Positions 25,461 through 35,158 of a stretch of DNA of 61,566 nt are shown here, one piece after another (position 1 is the first letter of the stretch; each line of letters begins with the position of its first letter). Below the pieces are notes generated by a model. That model saw only the letters and a list, made by a program, of their open reading frames with translations. It searched no databases and was not told the origin of the DNA. The position numbers and the translations under genes were made by a program. Where the stretch lies: the NCBI GenBank assembly GCA_902514875.1, contig CABXSY010000006.1, forward strand, positions 1 through 61,566, in the 5' to 3' direction. This DNA is from an uncultured Alphaproteobacteria bacterium. GTDB lineage: Bacteria; Pseudomonadota; Alphaproteobacteria; HIMB59; GCA-002718135.

Positions 25461-26375
25461 CTATCCTTGTTGCGATGGATCTGTTGAATCTCTCAGACCA
25501 TCTCCTATAAAGTTAACACAAAGTACAAATACTGAAATTACTATTCCAACCGGTCCCCACATCCACCAATAGTTTTGTAAAACTAAAATATCTTGAGCAA
25601 CATTGAGAATATTTCCCCATGTTGGAATATTTAAGGGGACTCCTAGTCCTAGGAAACTTAAACCAGCTTCTGTTAAAATAAACATAGCCGTCGAAAGAGT
25701 TATATTAACCATTATAGGACTTAAAGCATTTGGTAACATATGTTTGTAGCAAATGGTAAAGGTCGATAGCCCAAAACTTCTCAGAGCTTGAACATATTCT
25801 TCCTCACGTAATGATAACATTCGCGCTCTAGCAAGTCTATACATCCCTCCCCATCCTGTAAGAATAAATATTGCCATAAGATTAAATAAACTTTGACCCG
25901 TGATTGATACCAACAATAAAACTAATATTATTTGAGGGAACGACATAAATATTTCAGAAACCCTAAGAGCAATTACATCTATCCAGCCACCTTTATAACC
26001 TGCATAGCAACCAACAGCGATGCCAACTACTGCAGATAATATAGCGCTTCCTAAACCGATAAAAATTGAAACTCTTCCACCAAATAAAACTCTCGTAAAA
26101 ACATCACGCCCTGTACTATCTGTACCAAACCAATGATCAAAAGATGGCGCTTGCCTCATTGAGCGAAGATCAACACGCATAGGATCGTATGGTGACAGTA
26201 ATGGTGCAAATAAAGAGGCTAAAATAATTATAGTAAAAATAATTAGACCAACAACTGCTAGGCGGTTATTCAAAAATTTACTGACTATCCTGCTTCTTTT
26301 TTTGACAGAAAATGTTTTTTCTTCTTCACGTTTTCTTATTTGATCAAATTTTTTATCTAAAGATGTTTGTGCCAT
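25461..26375 (-). CDS. ABC transporter permease, DppC type
   Basis: A 304-residue membrane protein with an N-terminal cytoplasmic stretch, then about six segments. The GTDSTGRDVFTRVLFGGRVS block and EAA loop EEYVQALRSFGLSTFTICYKHMLPN are typical of DppC/OppC. It overlaps the DppB gene by 1 bp. It forms the channel with DppB. Confidence 0.93.
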   Translation of the reverse strand: MAQTSLDKKFDQIRKREEEKTFSVKKRSRIVSKFLNNRLAVVGLIIFTIIILASLFAPLLSPYDPMRVDLRSMRQAPSFDHWFGTDSTGRDVFTRVLFGGRVSIFIGLGSAILSAVVGIAVGCYAGYKGGWIDVIALRVSEIFMSFPQIILVLLLVSITGQSLFNLMAIFILTGWGGMYRLARARMLSLREEEYVQALRSFGLSTFTICYKHMLPNALSPIMVNITLSTAMFILTEAGLSFLGLGVPLNIPTWGNILNVAQDILVLQNYWWMWGPVGIVISVFVLCVNFIGDGLRDSTDPSQQG

Positions 26376-27340
26376 TAGTTTTTACCCAATCTTACCCTTG
26401 GATCAATTAATGCTGTCAATACATCTATAACTAAGCTTGCTGTAAGAACTACAAATACATACATTAAAGATATTGTCATAACTAATGGATAATCTGATCC
26501 ACGAACAGATCGAATGAACATGCTACCAATTCCAGGCCATTGGTAAACCTGTTCTATAATAGTTGAACCACCAATAAGTAAAGGTAAACGAAAGCCAATT
26601 AAAACTACGACTGGTGTTAAAGCAACTCTAAATCCATGTAAGATATTTACTCTCCACTCTGGCATGCCTTTTGATCGAGCTGTTGTAATAAATTCTCTTG
26701 CAAGAACATCTAACATAGATGAACGTGCATAACGCATTGCTCCAGCGGTCATCATTAATGCTAATACTAAGGATGGGAGAACTATATTTGGAATTCTATC
26801 CCACACTGTTTCGTAATGTGGCATGAGTCTTCCTCCAACAGGAAGCCATTTTAATTCAATAGCAAATAATAGAATTGCAACTAACCCAAAGAAAAATTCT
26901 GGTATTGAAACTCCAGCCATTCCAGCAACTGTAAGAGAATTATCAGTTCCAGAACCTCTTTTAAGTGCGCTAATAACACCTAAAGAACAACCTAAAATGG
27001 TTGAGAAAAACAAAGCAACCAATGATAGTTCCAAAGTAGCGGGAACTGTTTTTGCCATTATCGTAGAAATAGCAACTCCACCAGCCATGGAGTAACCCAT
27101 GTCCCCTTGAACCATACTGGTTAACCAAATCCAATATCTTGTTATGAAACTTTGATTAAGGCCGTAAGCTTCACGCATTGCATCAAGTTGTTCAGCAGTT
27201 ATTGTTGAAGCAAGTTCCGGGCTAATCATATGTGATACAGCATCACCTGGAGATAATTCTAATCCTGAATAAACAAGAAAACTTATGACAAAAAGCATGG
27301 GAAAGAAAATAAACAAGCGTTGAGCAATGTAAGTTGTCAT
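26375..27340 (-). CDS. ABC transporter permease, DppB type
   Basis: A 321-residue membrane protein. It starts with the DppB-type YIAQRLFIFFPMLFVISFLVY helix and has the EAA loop REFITTARSKGMPEWRVNILHG and the GGSTIIEQVYQWPGIG signature. It lies 65 bp after the binding-protein gene, with a terminator-like hairpin in that gap. Permease of the block D importer. Confidence 0.93.
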   Translation of the reverse strand: MTTYIAQRLFIFFPMLFVISFLVYSGLELSPGDAVSHMISPELASTITAEQLDAMREAYGLNQSFITRYWIWLTSMVQGDMGYSMAGGVAISTIMAKTVPATLELSLVALFFSTILGCSLGVISALKRGSGTDNSLTVAGMAGVSIPEFFFGLVAILLFAIELKWLPVGGRLMPHYETVWDRIPNIVLPSLVLALMMTAGAMRYARSSMLDVLAREFITTARSKGMPEWRVNILHGFRVALTPVVVLIGFRLPLLIGGSTIIEQVYQWPGIGSMFIRSVRGSDYPLVMTISLMYVFVVLTASLVIDVLTALIDPRVRLGKN

Positions 27341-27365
27341 TATTACTTCCCGTTAATAAAAATAA

Positions 27366-27391
27366 AAAGCTGAGGCTAATGCCTCAGCTTT
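27366..27391 (-). terminator. 11-bp perfect stem-loop followed by a T-rich tract, between binding protein and permease genes
   Basis: On the minus strand AAAGCTGAGGC pairs with GCCTCAGCTTT around an ATTA loop, followed by TTATTTTTATT. This has the shape of an intrinsic terminator or attenuator. It would reduce readthrough from the abundant binding-protein mRNA to the permease genes. The same arrangement is at 11705-11731. Confidence 0.75.
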
Positions 27392-27405
27392 AATGATTAA
27401 TTTAA

Positions 27406-29013
27406 CTATGGTTTTGGATACTGCATAATCCACATCATACGAGTATAAGGGATATCAACAGCTTTAGTTCCCATGTTATCCATGCCATCTAATGCAGCAA
27501 CATCAGCTACGTTTTTAGTAAAGCCGTAGTCCATTTTTCCTGCAGCAGCATTTTTAATTAAGTTACCATCACCATCATAACTTGGGTAAGCAATGATATC
27601 AAAACCAGCTTTACCGCCATGATAGCCGTCAAAAGGTTCGAACTTCGCAAAGTCGTTCATTTTAACTTCAGTAATTTTGAATGCTCCAGATCCTATTGGC
27701 ATTTGCCAGAAATCACTTTGTTGGAATTTCAAAGGATCAACATCCCCTAATAAGTGCTTAGGTAAAATAGCAAATTGAGTGAAAGTAGTTAAGATGTTAG
27801 GATCAATTTTTGTTAATTCTAACGAAATAACTCTATCTTCAATATTGTATTTAATACCAGAAACATCATTAGTTGAGCCGTCTTTAAATGCATCAGCACC
27901 TTTGATTGATCCAACTGTGTTTCCAATTAGGGCGTGCATTTGAGGTGCTTTCATAGCAGTACGAATACTCCATGCCACATCCTCAACAGTTACATCGTTT
28001 CCATCATGGAAAGTAAGACCATCTTTAAGTTTAAATGATAAACTTAAACCATCAGAAGATAACTCATAGCTTTCACAAGCTGAACATCCAACTGGTTGTA
28101 ACGCACCATCAGCAACTAAAAGTCTATCGAATACAACTTTGTTGTGTATCCATAAACCTAGGTTGTACCAAGGTTGTTCAAAGAATTCAACTGGACCAGT
28201 GTTAGTTTGTAATGTACCACCACTTACGTTCCAATCAGTAATTCCCCAGTTATAGTTATACTGAGCGTTACCATATGATCCACCATTTCTATCAACTTTA
28301 TTACTCTCATAGATGAATAATTTTTGATAGTATAATGGACAAATGTTAACTTGCTCCATTTGATATTCTTGTATTTCAAAGAAAGCAGGTTTTAGGACTT
28401 CCGGATCTGCACTTGAATTAATATTTTCAATTAGTGCATCCATTTTTGGATCACCAGGTGTTTGTGGGTTAAGACCTGTTTTAAAAGTATTGTAATACTC
28501 TTGCATTGCAATTGCTGCACGAGCACCATAACCTAAGTCATAGTCAACAGCAGCTGGTCCATTCACACCATCATCAGGAACTGAATTAAGTTGCGCACCA
28601 ACATCACCTTGTAATAGACGGTAAGTCATTTTCACACCAACATCAGCAAAGTAAGCTTGAATTGCTGCCATGAAGTCAGCTGTTAGCTGATCACCATAGT
28701 AAAATACCATATCAAGTTCTCTATTTGAGTCCCAATTAGCTTCTGCTAACAGTTGACGAGCCTTTTCAGGATTGTAACTGTAATCAGGTAAATTTGGAGA
28801 CTTCATTGGACCGTTTGGTAATAAACTATCCGCCATTATGATTTGATCTTCAAATAATGTTTCACCGATTGTTTTCATGTCGATAGCCATACATAGAGCT
28901 TGTCTGACACGAGGATCGGATAATTGGTTACTATTTGTAGGTTGAGCAGATACTGATGAAATAAACATCAGATGAGCCAACACTGCAACTATAACCACAT
29001 ATAGTTTTTTCAT
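27406..29013 (-). CDS. ABC transporter substrate-binding protein, family 5 (Dpp type), circularly permuted
   Basis: A 535-residue periplasmic protein with signal peptide (residues 1-23, cleaved after SVSA). GAGGAGG before ATG 29013 sets the start; an ATG at 29052 adds 13 residues before the signal and is rejected. The domain order is reversed relative to family 5 proteins. Residues about 26-265 contain the usual C-terminal half (SDPRVRQALCMAID, then YNPEKARQLLAEA, then the AIQAYFADVGVKM segment). Residues about 266-535 contain the usual N-terminal half (GGTLQTNTGP, SYELSSDGLSLSFKLKDGL, TFHDGNDVTVEDV, PIGSGAFKITEV), ending at IMQYPKP. Joining the C-terminus to residue 26 gives a normal protein. 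The ORF is continuous with no stop or shift. It belongs to the Dpp-nanAEK operon, so a sialic-acid-like ligand is inferred. Confidence 0.88.
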   Translation of the reverse strand: MKKLYVVIVAVLAHLMFISSVSAQPTNSNQLSDPRVRQALCMAIDMKTIGETLFEDQIIMADSLLPNGPMKSPNLPDYSYNPEKARQLLAEANWDSNRELDMVFYYGDQLTADFMAAIQAYFADVGVKMTYRLLQGDVGAQLNSVPDDGVNGPAAVDYDLGYGARAAIAMQEYYNTFKTGLNPQTPGDPKMDALIENINSSADPEVLKPAFFEIQEYQMEQVNICPLYYQKLFIYESNKVDRNGGSYGNAQYNYNWGITDWNVSGGTLQTNTGPVEFFEQPWYNLGLWIHNKVVFDRLLVADGALQPVGCSACESYELSSDGLSLSFKLKDGLTFHDGNDVTVEDVAWSIRTAMKAPQMHALIGNTVGSIKGADAFKDGSTNDVSGIKYNIEDRVISLELTKIDPNILTTFTQFAILPKHLLGDVDPLKFQQSDFWQMPIGSGAFKITEVKMNDFAKFEPFDGYHGGKAGFDIIAYPSYDGDGNLIKNAAAGKMDYGFTKNVADVAALDGMDNMGTKAVDIPYTRMMWIMQYPKP

Positions 29014-29014
29014 A

Positions 29015-29026
29015 TTTCCTCCTCTT
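29015..29026 (-). promoter_or_regulatory. Strong ribosome binding site of the permuted binding-protein gene
   Basis: The minus strand reads AAGAGGAGGAAA directly before ATG 29013. It decides the start at 29013 and shows that the signal peptide and the permuted mature part are translated from one normal start. Confidence 0.75.
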
Positions 29027-29145
29027 GAGTAAAATATACTACTAGCTAGCATATAATTTCCATATAAACATAATGTTAACCTTTAAACAAGGCATAAAAT
29101 TACACAGATATAAAATGATTAACTTATTGAAATTATTAATAAAAA

Positions 29146-30132
29146 TTAGTTTTTTACACTAACTCTTTTAAGCATTTTTTCATGCATTTCCTTAGATCCA
29201 TCATGATATGTTCCAAACCATTGATCGAAAGGTATCATCAGATTTCCATAATTTACTTCAAAGTATTTATGATGAAGATAATGATTATAATTACTGAGAT
29301 CTATTGCTCTTTTATCATTAATCATCATTTGTTTAAATCCTATGTGACCGTTTGCCGATCCTAAACCTGCATGAAATAAATGATAAGTAGCATGTAGTGG
29401 ATGTGAGAGTATCACCCAATGAATAATAACACCGGAGAAATATAATAAATGTTCAATAGGATGCATGGAAAGGCTAGACCAAGGTCCAGGATTAACATTT
29501 CGATGATGAACAGAATGAGCAATTTTGTACATAAATTTAAAATGCAAGAATCGATGAATTAAGTAAAAGTGAGCATCTCTGAATGCCGGAATTAGTAAAA
29601 GAATAATAAAGAAATAAATGGGAGCTTCACTGAATTGAACAAAAGGTACCAAACCAGAAGCATAAAACCAAAAAGATAAAACTTCGTAAGCTGTCCAAAT
29701 AGGAACACCCCAAAACAAACTCCAAAATAAATTATCAAATATTTGTTTATTAAATGTAAAAATCTTTTGAATTTTTTCAGGCCAGTTTGGATTAAATTTA
29801 AATTTTATTCCCTGAGATTTTTTTACGTAAAGAGGTAAATGTATTAAACTAAAAAAGATCGTACCTATTACATAGTTCCGAATTAAAATTTCAGAAATCC
29901 AACCTGGCGAAAGATTTTTCATTTCGGAAAGCGCAGGGGTAAAAAAATAGTAAGCGATAAATGCAACAGCTAAGTACACAAGATTCCAAGAAAAAATATA
30001 TGAAAAGATAAACCAGTCCAAAATTTTTTTTAAATTAAAAGGAAATATCCATATAGGATTTTTGTCAGCCGCTTCTTTTGGCACGAAGTGACCTCTTTTA
30101 TCCCTATATCCAAAATTTTCTTCTTTAATCAT
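29146..30132 (-). CDS. Sterol desaturase / fatty acid hydroxylase superfamily protein
   Basis: A 328-residue membrane protein with about five hydrophobic segments and the three histidine clusters of the diiron hydroxylase family: HFYLIHRFLH, HSVHHRN and HYLHHKYF. These enzymes hydroxylate or desaturate lipids at the membrane. The length is usual for bacterial homologs. It stands alone between the Dpp operon and the ligase gene, 93 bp from the binding-protein start. The lipid substrate is unknown. Confidence 0.88.
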   Translation of the reverse strand: MIKEENFGYRDKRGHFVPKEAADKNPIWIFPFNLKKILDWFIFSYIFSWNLVYLAVAFIAYYFFTPALSEMKNLSPGWISEILIRNYVIGTIFFSLIHLPLYVKKSQGIKFKFNPNWPEKIQKIFTFNKQIFDNLFWSLFWGVPIWTAYEVLSFWFYASGLVPFVQFSEAPIYFFIILLLIPAFRDAHFYLIHRFLHFKFMYKIAHSVHHRNVNPGPWSSLSMHPIEHLLYFSGVIIHWVILSHPLHATYHLFHAGLGSANGHIGFKQMMINDKRAIDLSNYNHYLHHKYFEVNYGNLMIPFDQWFGTYHDGSKEMHEKMLKRVSVKN

Positions 30133-30188
30133 CTTATGTAATTTTTTACTATATTTACTATTTAATGCAATATTTTGATAATACCATT

Positions 30189-31757
30189 TTAACTCAGCTT
30201 AAATTCTTTTTTAAATTCACTAATTGTTAATACCTCATTAACTGGTTTGTCCCAACGAATACGGTGTATTCTTGGGAATCTCATAGCTACACCTGACTTA
30301 TGTCTAGTACTCGGAAATACATCATCAAAAGCTACTTCCAATATAATTTCTTTTTTTACTTCTCTTACGGGGCCAAATTTATTGATAGTATTGTTCCTAA
30401 TGAATTTATCTAATACTAATAATTCTTTGTCAGTGTAACCGGAATACGCCTTTCCTATTGGAACTAATTCATTTTCTTTCCAAACACCAAAAGTAAAATC
30501 AGAATAATACGATGATCTTTTGCCGTGCCCTCGTTGTGCATACATTAAAATTGCATCAACTAGTTTTGGATTTTTTTTCCATTTATACCAATAACCCTTT
30601 TTTCTTCCTGGTAAATATTCACTATTTTTAAGTTTAATCATGACACCTTCATTTAAATCACCATGAAAATTATTTTTATATTTAGTTAATTCTTCCCAAG
30701 TTGAAAAATTAATGATGAAAGATAAATCAATTTGATTAGTTTTATTTTCTTTTTGAAATTTTTCTAAATATTTTCTTCTTTCAAAAAGAGATAATTTTCT
30801 TAAATCTTTTCCTTTATAAAAAAGGATATCATAAGCTCGTATGAAAACAGGAAACTTTTTTTGAAGATCTTTCGATGCTTTTTTTCTATTTAACCTTTGT
30901 TGTAGATCATTAAAACCTGACGGCTTAAAACTTCTACCTGCAAGTAATTCCCCGTCAATAACAGCATCACCTTTTGTAGTTTCAATTATTTCTGGGAATG
31001 CAGATGATATATTATCACCTGTTCTTGAATATAGTGAAACACTCTTTGATGCAACCATAAGCTGAACTCTAATTCCATCCCATTTATATTCTGCTTGAAA
31101 TTCATTTGCGTCTAATCTTTTAAAATCTTTTTCCTCATCAATAGGATTAGCAAGCATCATGGGATGAAATAATTTTCTAAAATCTATTTTTGGCTTTGAT
31201 GTTTCATTTTTTAACCATTGAAATAAATTTTCATAAGGAAATTCTAGACCATGCCAAATTTCTTCAATCTCATTTACAGATTTGTTATATAGATCAGCTA
31301 GAGCAGTTTTTACTAATCTTTCAGAGACTCCAATTCGCAGCCCACCCGTACAAATCTTTATTAGTGTCCACCTTTCATTATTAGATAGTCGACTCAAAAT
31401 TTTACTAAACTCTGTATTAATTTCAGACTTTTCAATTTTTTTTATATTTTCTATTAAGTTAGACAAATTTTCTGACTTACCTTCTTTTTTTGTTGGCCAA
31501 ATTAATGATATTGTTTCAGCTAAATCCCCAACATAGTCGTATGAGTAATCAAATAAATGTTGATCTACTTGTTCATAGACAAGCTCTCTGAGTTTAGATG
31601 CTTTAATAAATTGAAATGATAGTTGGTTAGATAAAATTGCAAGAGCATATGCACGGTTGATATCAAGTGTTTTAAAATAATCTTGAAGTAATTTAATTTT
31701 AGTATTTCGACTTGGTGTTAAAATCAAATTGTGAAGTAAAGAAGAAAATTTTTTCAT
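30189..31757 (-). CDS. ATP-dependent DNA ligase, Lhr-associated type
   Basis: A 522-residue ligase. Lys225 in YKWDGIR is the adenylated Lys of motif I. SRTGDNIS (motif Ia region), VIDGELLAG (motif III), EGVMIKL (motif IV) and KLVDAILMYAQRGHGKRSSYY (motif V/OB domain) follow. The N-terminal 190 residues are the DNA-binding domain of ligases in the ligase/exonuclease/helicase/phosphoesterase cluster. It seals nicks in a repair pathway. It overlaps the exonuclease gene start side by 4 bp. Confidence 0.92.
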   Translation of the reverse strand: MKKFSSLLHNLILTPSRNTKIKLLQDYFKTLDINRAYALAILSNQLSFQFIKASKLRELVYEQVDQHLFDYSYDYVGDLAETISLIWPTKKEGKSENLSNLIENIKKIEKSEINTEFSKILSRLSNNERWTLIKICTGGLRIGVSERLVKTALADLYNKSVNEIEEIWHGLEFPYENLFQWLKNETSKPKIDFRKLFHPMMLANPIDEEKDFKRLDANEFQAEYKWDGIRVQLMVASKSVSLYSRTGDNISSAFPEIIETTKGDAVIDGELLAGRSFKPSGFNDLQQRLNRKKASKDLQKKFPVFIRAYDILFYKGKDLRKLSLFERRKYLEKFQKENKTNQIDLSFIINFSTWEELTKYKNNFHGDLNEGVMIKLKNSEYLPGRKKGYWYKWKKNPKLVDAILMYAQRGHGKRSSYYSDFTFGVWKENELVPIGKAYSGYTDKELLVLDKFIRNNTINKFGPVREVKKEIILEVAFDDVFPSTRHKSGVAMRFPRIHRIRWDKPVNEVLTISEFKKEFKLS

Positions 31758-32743
31758 TCAATTTCCTCATCACTTCTTCCTTGGATGGATAGGGGCTTTG
31801 AAACAAGATTTTGTTGCTTACAATAATAAACCAATGCATCTTCCTGACCATGTGTAATAAGAATATTTTTTGCTTTTGATTTATTAATTGTATCTAGTAA
31901 TTCATTCCAATCGCTATGATCACTAATAACTAATGGAAGTTCAATACCTTGTTGTTTTGCTCTTTGCTTAACTGTCATCCATCCACTTGCCATGCAAATA
32001 ATAGGGTTAGGAAACCGTCTTGACCAACGGTCTTTTAACGCTGATGGAGGGGCAATAATTATTTTGCCTTCATAAAAATTCTTATCTTTTGAAGAAACTT
32101 TTTCAAATTTTCCAATATTAATTTTTTCTTTTGAATAATATTCACACAACTTTTTTAGAGATCCATGAATATAAATTGTTTTATTATAATTCTGCTGGCG
32201 TAAAAGATTCATTACTCTTTGTGCTTTGCCAAGTGCATAAGCACCAACGATATGACAATTATGTTTATTTATTTTTACTGATTGAATAAGTTTTTGAATT
32301 TCATCGTTGGGATTTGGATGTTGAAATATGGGTAAGCCAAATGTTGCTTCAGTAATTAAAGTATCACATTTAATAAGTTTGAAATTTTTACACGTTTCAT
32401 CTTTTCCTACTTTATAATCACCTGTGATGACTAAACGATGATTATCTTTCTCAATTAATACTTGAGCACTCCCCAAAATATGTCCCGCAGGGTAGAGTGT
32501 AAAATTAAAGTTTTTAATCGAGTATTTTTGACCGTATCTAAGAGTTGTAAATTTCTTCGCACATTTATCTCCGTAGCGAATTTTCATTATGTCTATGGTC
32601 TGCCTAGTGGCAATAACATGGTTATGTCCAAATCGAGCATGATCTGCGTGACCATGTGTAATAATTGCTGTTTTTTTCGGCAATATTGGATCTATATGTA
32701 GATTTATATCTTTGATAAATAGTTGATGGTTAATGAAATCCAT
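31754..32743 (-). CDS. Ligase-associated DNA exonuclease (MBL fold, beta-CASP type)
   Basis: A 329-residue metallo-beta-lactamase-fold nuclease. HGHADHARFGH (30-40) holds zinc ligands, and GDYKVG, the ITEATFG strand and the C-terminal ISDHSDW provide the rest. Family members resemble mRNA 3'-end processing factors but act on DNA with this ligase. The start ATG (32741-32743) abuts the helicase ATG on the opposite strand, so each promoter and RBS lies inside the other gene. It is part of the Lhr-Core/MPE/Exo/Lig set. Confidence 0.9.
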   Translation of the reverse strand: MDFINHQLFIKDINLHIDPILPKKTAIITHGHADHARFGHNHVIATRQTIDIMKIRYGDKCAKKFTTLRYGQKYSIKNFNFTLYPAGHILGSAQVLIEKDNHRLVITGDYKVGKDETCKNFKLIKCDTLITEATFGLPIFQHPNPNDEIQKLIQSVKINKHNCHIVGAYALGKAQRVMNLLRQQNYNKTIYIHGSLKKLCEYYSKEKINIGKFEKVSSKDKNFYEGKIIIAPPSALKDRWSRRFPNPIICMASGWMTVKQRAKQQGIELPLVISDHSDWNELLDTINKSKAKNILITHGQEDALVYYCKQQNLVSKPLSIQGRSDEEIE

Positions 32744-33611
32744 ATGAATATAAATAAATCGAATCCCTTATTATTACACCCCCTAAACAAGTGGATGAAG
32801 AAAAAAAAATGGTCCTGGTTTCCTCATCAAATTCAAACGTTTCAATATGTTCGAAGCGGATCTGATGTTGTTGTATTTGCTCCAACTGGTGCTGGTAAAA
32901 CGTTAACAGGATTTATTAACCCAATAGATGATTTAATAAAATTAAAAAAATTTAAAGGTCTTCACACCCTCTATGTTTCTCCATTAAAATCTCTTGCAAA
33001 CGATATTGTGAGAAATTTAGAGAAACCTATTAAGGATCTTAATTTAAATATTTCATTTCAAGTAAGAACAGGTGACACAACACCATATAAAAAACAAAAA
33101 CAAAAACAAAAACCTCCTAACATTATTATTACAACTCCAGAGTCACTTGCATTATTAAATTCGTATGAGAATGCGAAAGAATTTTTTCACAATCTAAAAT
33201 ATATAATTATTGATGAGATACACACTTTTTTGGATAATAAGAGAGCTGACCTTCTAAGCTTAAATATTGAAAGATTACAAATTTTCTCTCCAAATTTACA
33301 ACGAATAGGGTTGTCAGCAACTCTCAAAAATAAACAAGATGCCAAAAAATGGCTTTGTCGTAAAAAACCAAAAATAGTTTCTTATGAAAATTCAGTTTTA
33401 CCTAAAATTAAAATACTAGAATCAAAAGAACGTATTCCTTGGTCTGGGCATATGGCTACGTATTCTATTAATGAAATCTATAAAGAAATAATGAAATCAA
33501 AATTAACTATTATTTTTGTTAATACGAGGGCACAAGCTGAATATATGTTTAAAAACTTATGGCTAATTAATAAGAAAAAATTAAAAATAGCTGTTCACCA
33601 CGGTTCATTAG

Positions 33612-33619
33612 AAAAAAAA
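33612..33619 (+). other. A8 run at helicase frameshift 1
   Basis: Reading seven A joins HHGSLEKN with LRLKVENNLSKGLVDCVVATSS, restoring motifs IV and V of the helicase. Confidence 0.75.
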
Positions 33620-34553
33620 CTTACGTTTAAAAGTAGAAAATAATCTTAGTAAAGGATTAGTTGACTGTGTTGTTGCGACCTCTTCTTTAGAGCTTGGATT
33701 AGATTATGGAGATGTAGAAAAAATTATTCAAGTTGGAGCACCAAAAGGAATTAACAGATTATTACAGCGCGTGGGAAGATCAAATCATAATTTAAACACT
33801 CCTTCAAAAGCAATTTTAGTACCAACTAATCGTTTTGAGTTTATTGAAGCAAAGGCTGCTATTGAAGAAATTAAAAAAAATAACTTAGATAAAATTGATT
33901 TGAAAGAGGGAAGTTTTGACGTTGTGGCTCAACATATTTTTGCAACGGCTTGTGCGGGGCAATTTGATGTTAATGATCTATATGTAGAAATTATAAAAGC
34001 ATATCCATATAAAAATTTAAATTTTAGTGATTTCAAGAAATTAATCAATCTCATACAAGATGGTGGATACGTTTTAAAAAATTATGATCAATTTAAGAGA
34101 ATCTTCCAATTGAGAGAAAATAAAAATATTTATAAGCTAGTAAATAGAAGAGAAACACGAAAATACCGCATGAATGTTGGAACAATAATTGAAAATCCAA
34201 TGCTAAAAATAAAACTTGGAACAAAAACGCTAGGGAACATAGAAGAAGTTTTTATTCAAAATCTTTCTCAAGGTGATTCATTTATATTTGCTGGTCGAGT
34301 ATTGGAGTTCCAATCAATGAAAAATAATTTAGTACAAGTTAAAAGAAGTAAATCATTAATTTCAAAAATTCCATCTTATTCAGGTGGCAGAATGCCATTA
34401 TCAACAAATTTGGCTAACTCAGTTAGGGCTTTATTGGCAAAGAGTAATATGTGGGATTTATATCCAGCTCAAATTACAGAATGGTTAAAAAGACAAAAAG
34501 AAATATCAAAAATTCCAAAAAAAGATGAATTTCTAGTAGAACAATTCCCTCGG

Positions 34554-34561
34554 AAAAAAAA
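34554..34561 (+). other. A8 run at helicase frameshift 2
   Basis: Reading seven A joins EQFPRKK with MFYTVIYTFAGWHANQTLG, the usual order in Lhr proteins. Confidence 0.75.
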
Positions 34562-35158
34562 TGTTTTATACCGTTATCTATACTTTTGCAGGATGGCATG
34601 CCAATCAAACACTAGGCTTTTTATTGCTAAGAGGCTTTAAGGAATTTGATTATAAACCTTTAGGTTTTGTTGCGAATGATTATGCTATTGTTTTGTGGTC
34701 TTTGAAAGAAGTTAAAGATATTAAAAATATTCTAAATATAAAATTATTGCATAAACATTTAGATAATTATCTTGAAGAAACTTCAATAGTTAAAAGATTA
34801 TTTAGAGATAATGCAATTATATCTTGTTTAATAGAAAGAAGGTTGCCTGGAATGGAAAAAACAGGGAAGCAAGTTTTATTTAGTTCTGATCTGATTTATA
34901 CAGTTCTCAAAAAAAATGAACCAGACCATATTTTACTACAATCATCTTATGATGATGCAAAAAAAAATATGATAGATTATGATAGACTAAGAGAAATCTT
35001 AAAAAAAATTGATAAAAAAATTATATTAAAGAAACTTAGAAGTATATCACCTTTAGCTGTTCCAATTATTCTTGAAATAAATAGAGAAAATTTATCAAAA
35101 AAGGAAACTGATGAATATATTTTAGAGGATTTAGAAAATGAAATATTAAAAGAGGCAA

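Noticed and set aside
29014-29052. Upstream start for the permuted binding protein (ATG 29052)
   Set aside because: It would place 13 residues before the signal peptide and disregard the strong RBS at 29015-29026.
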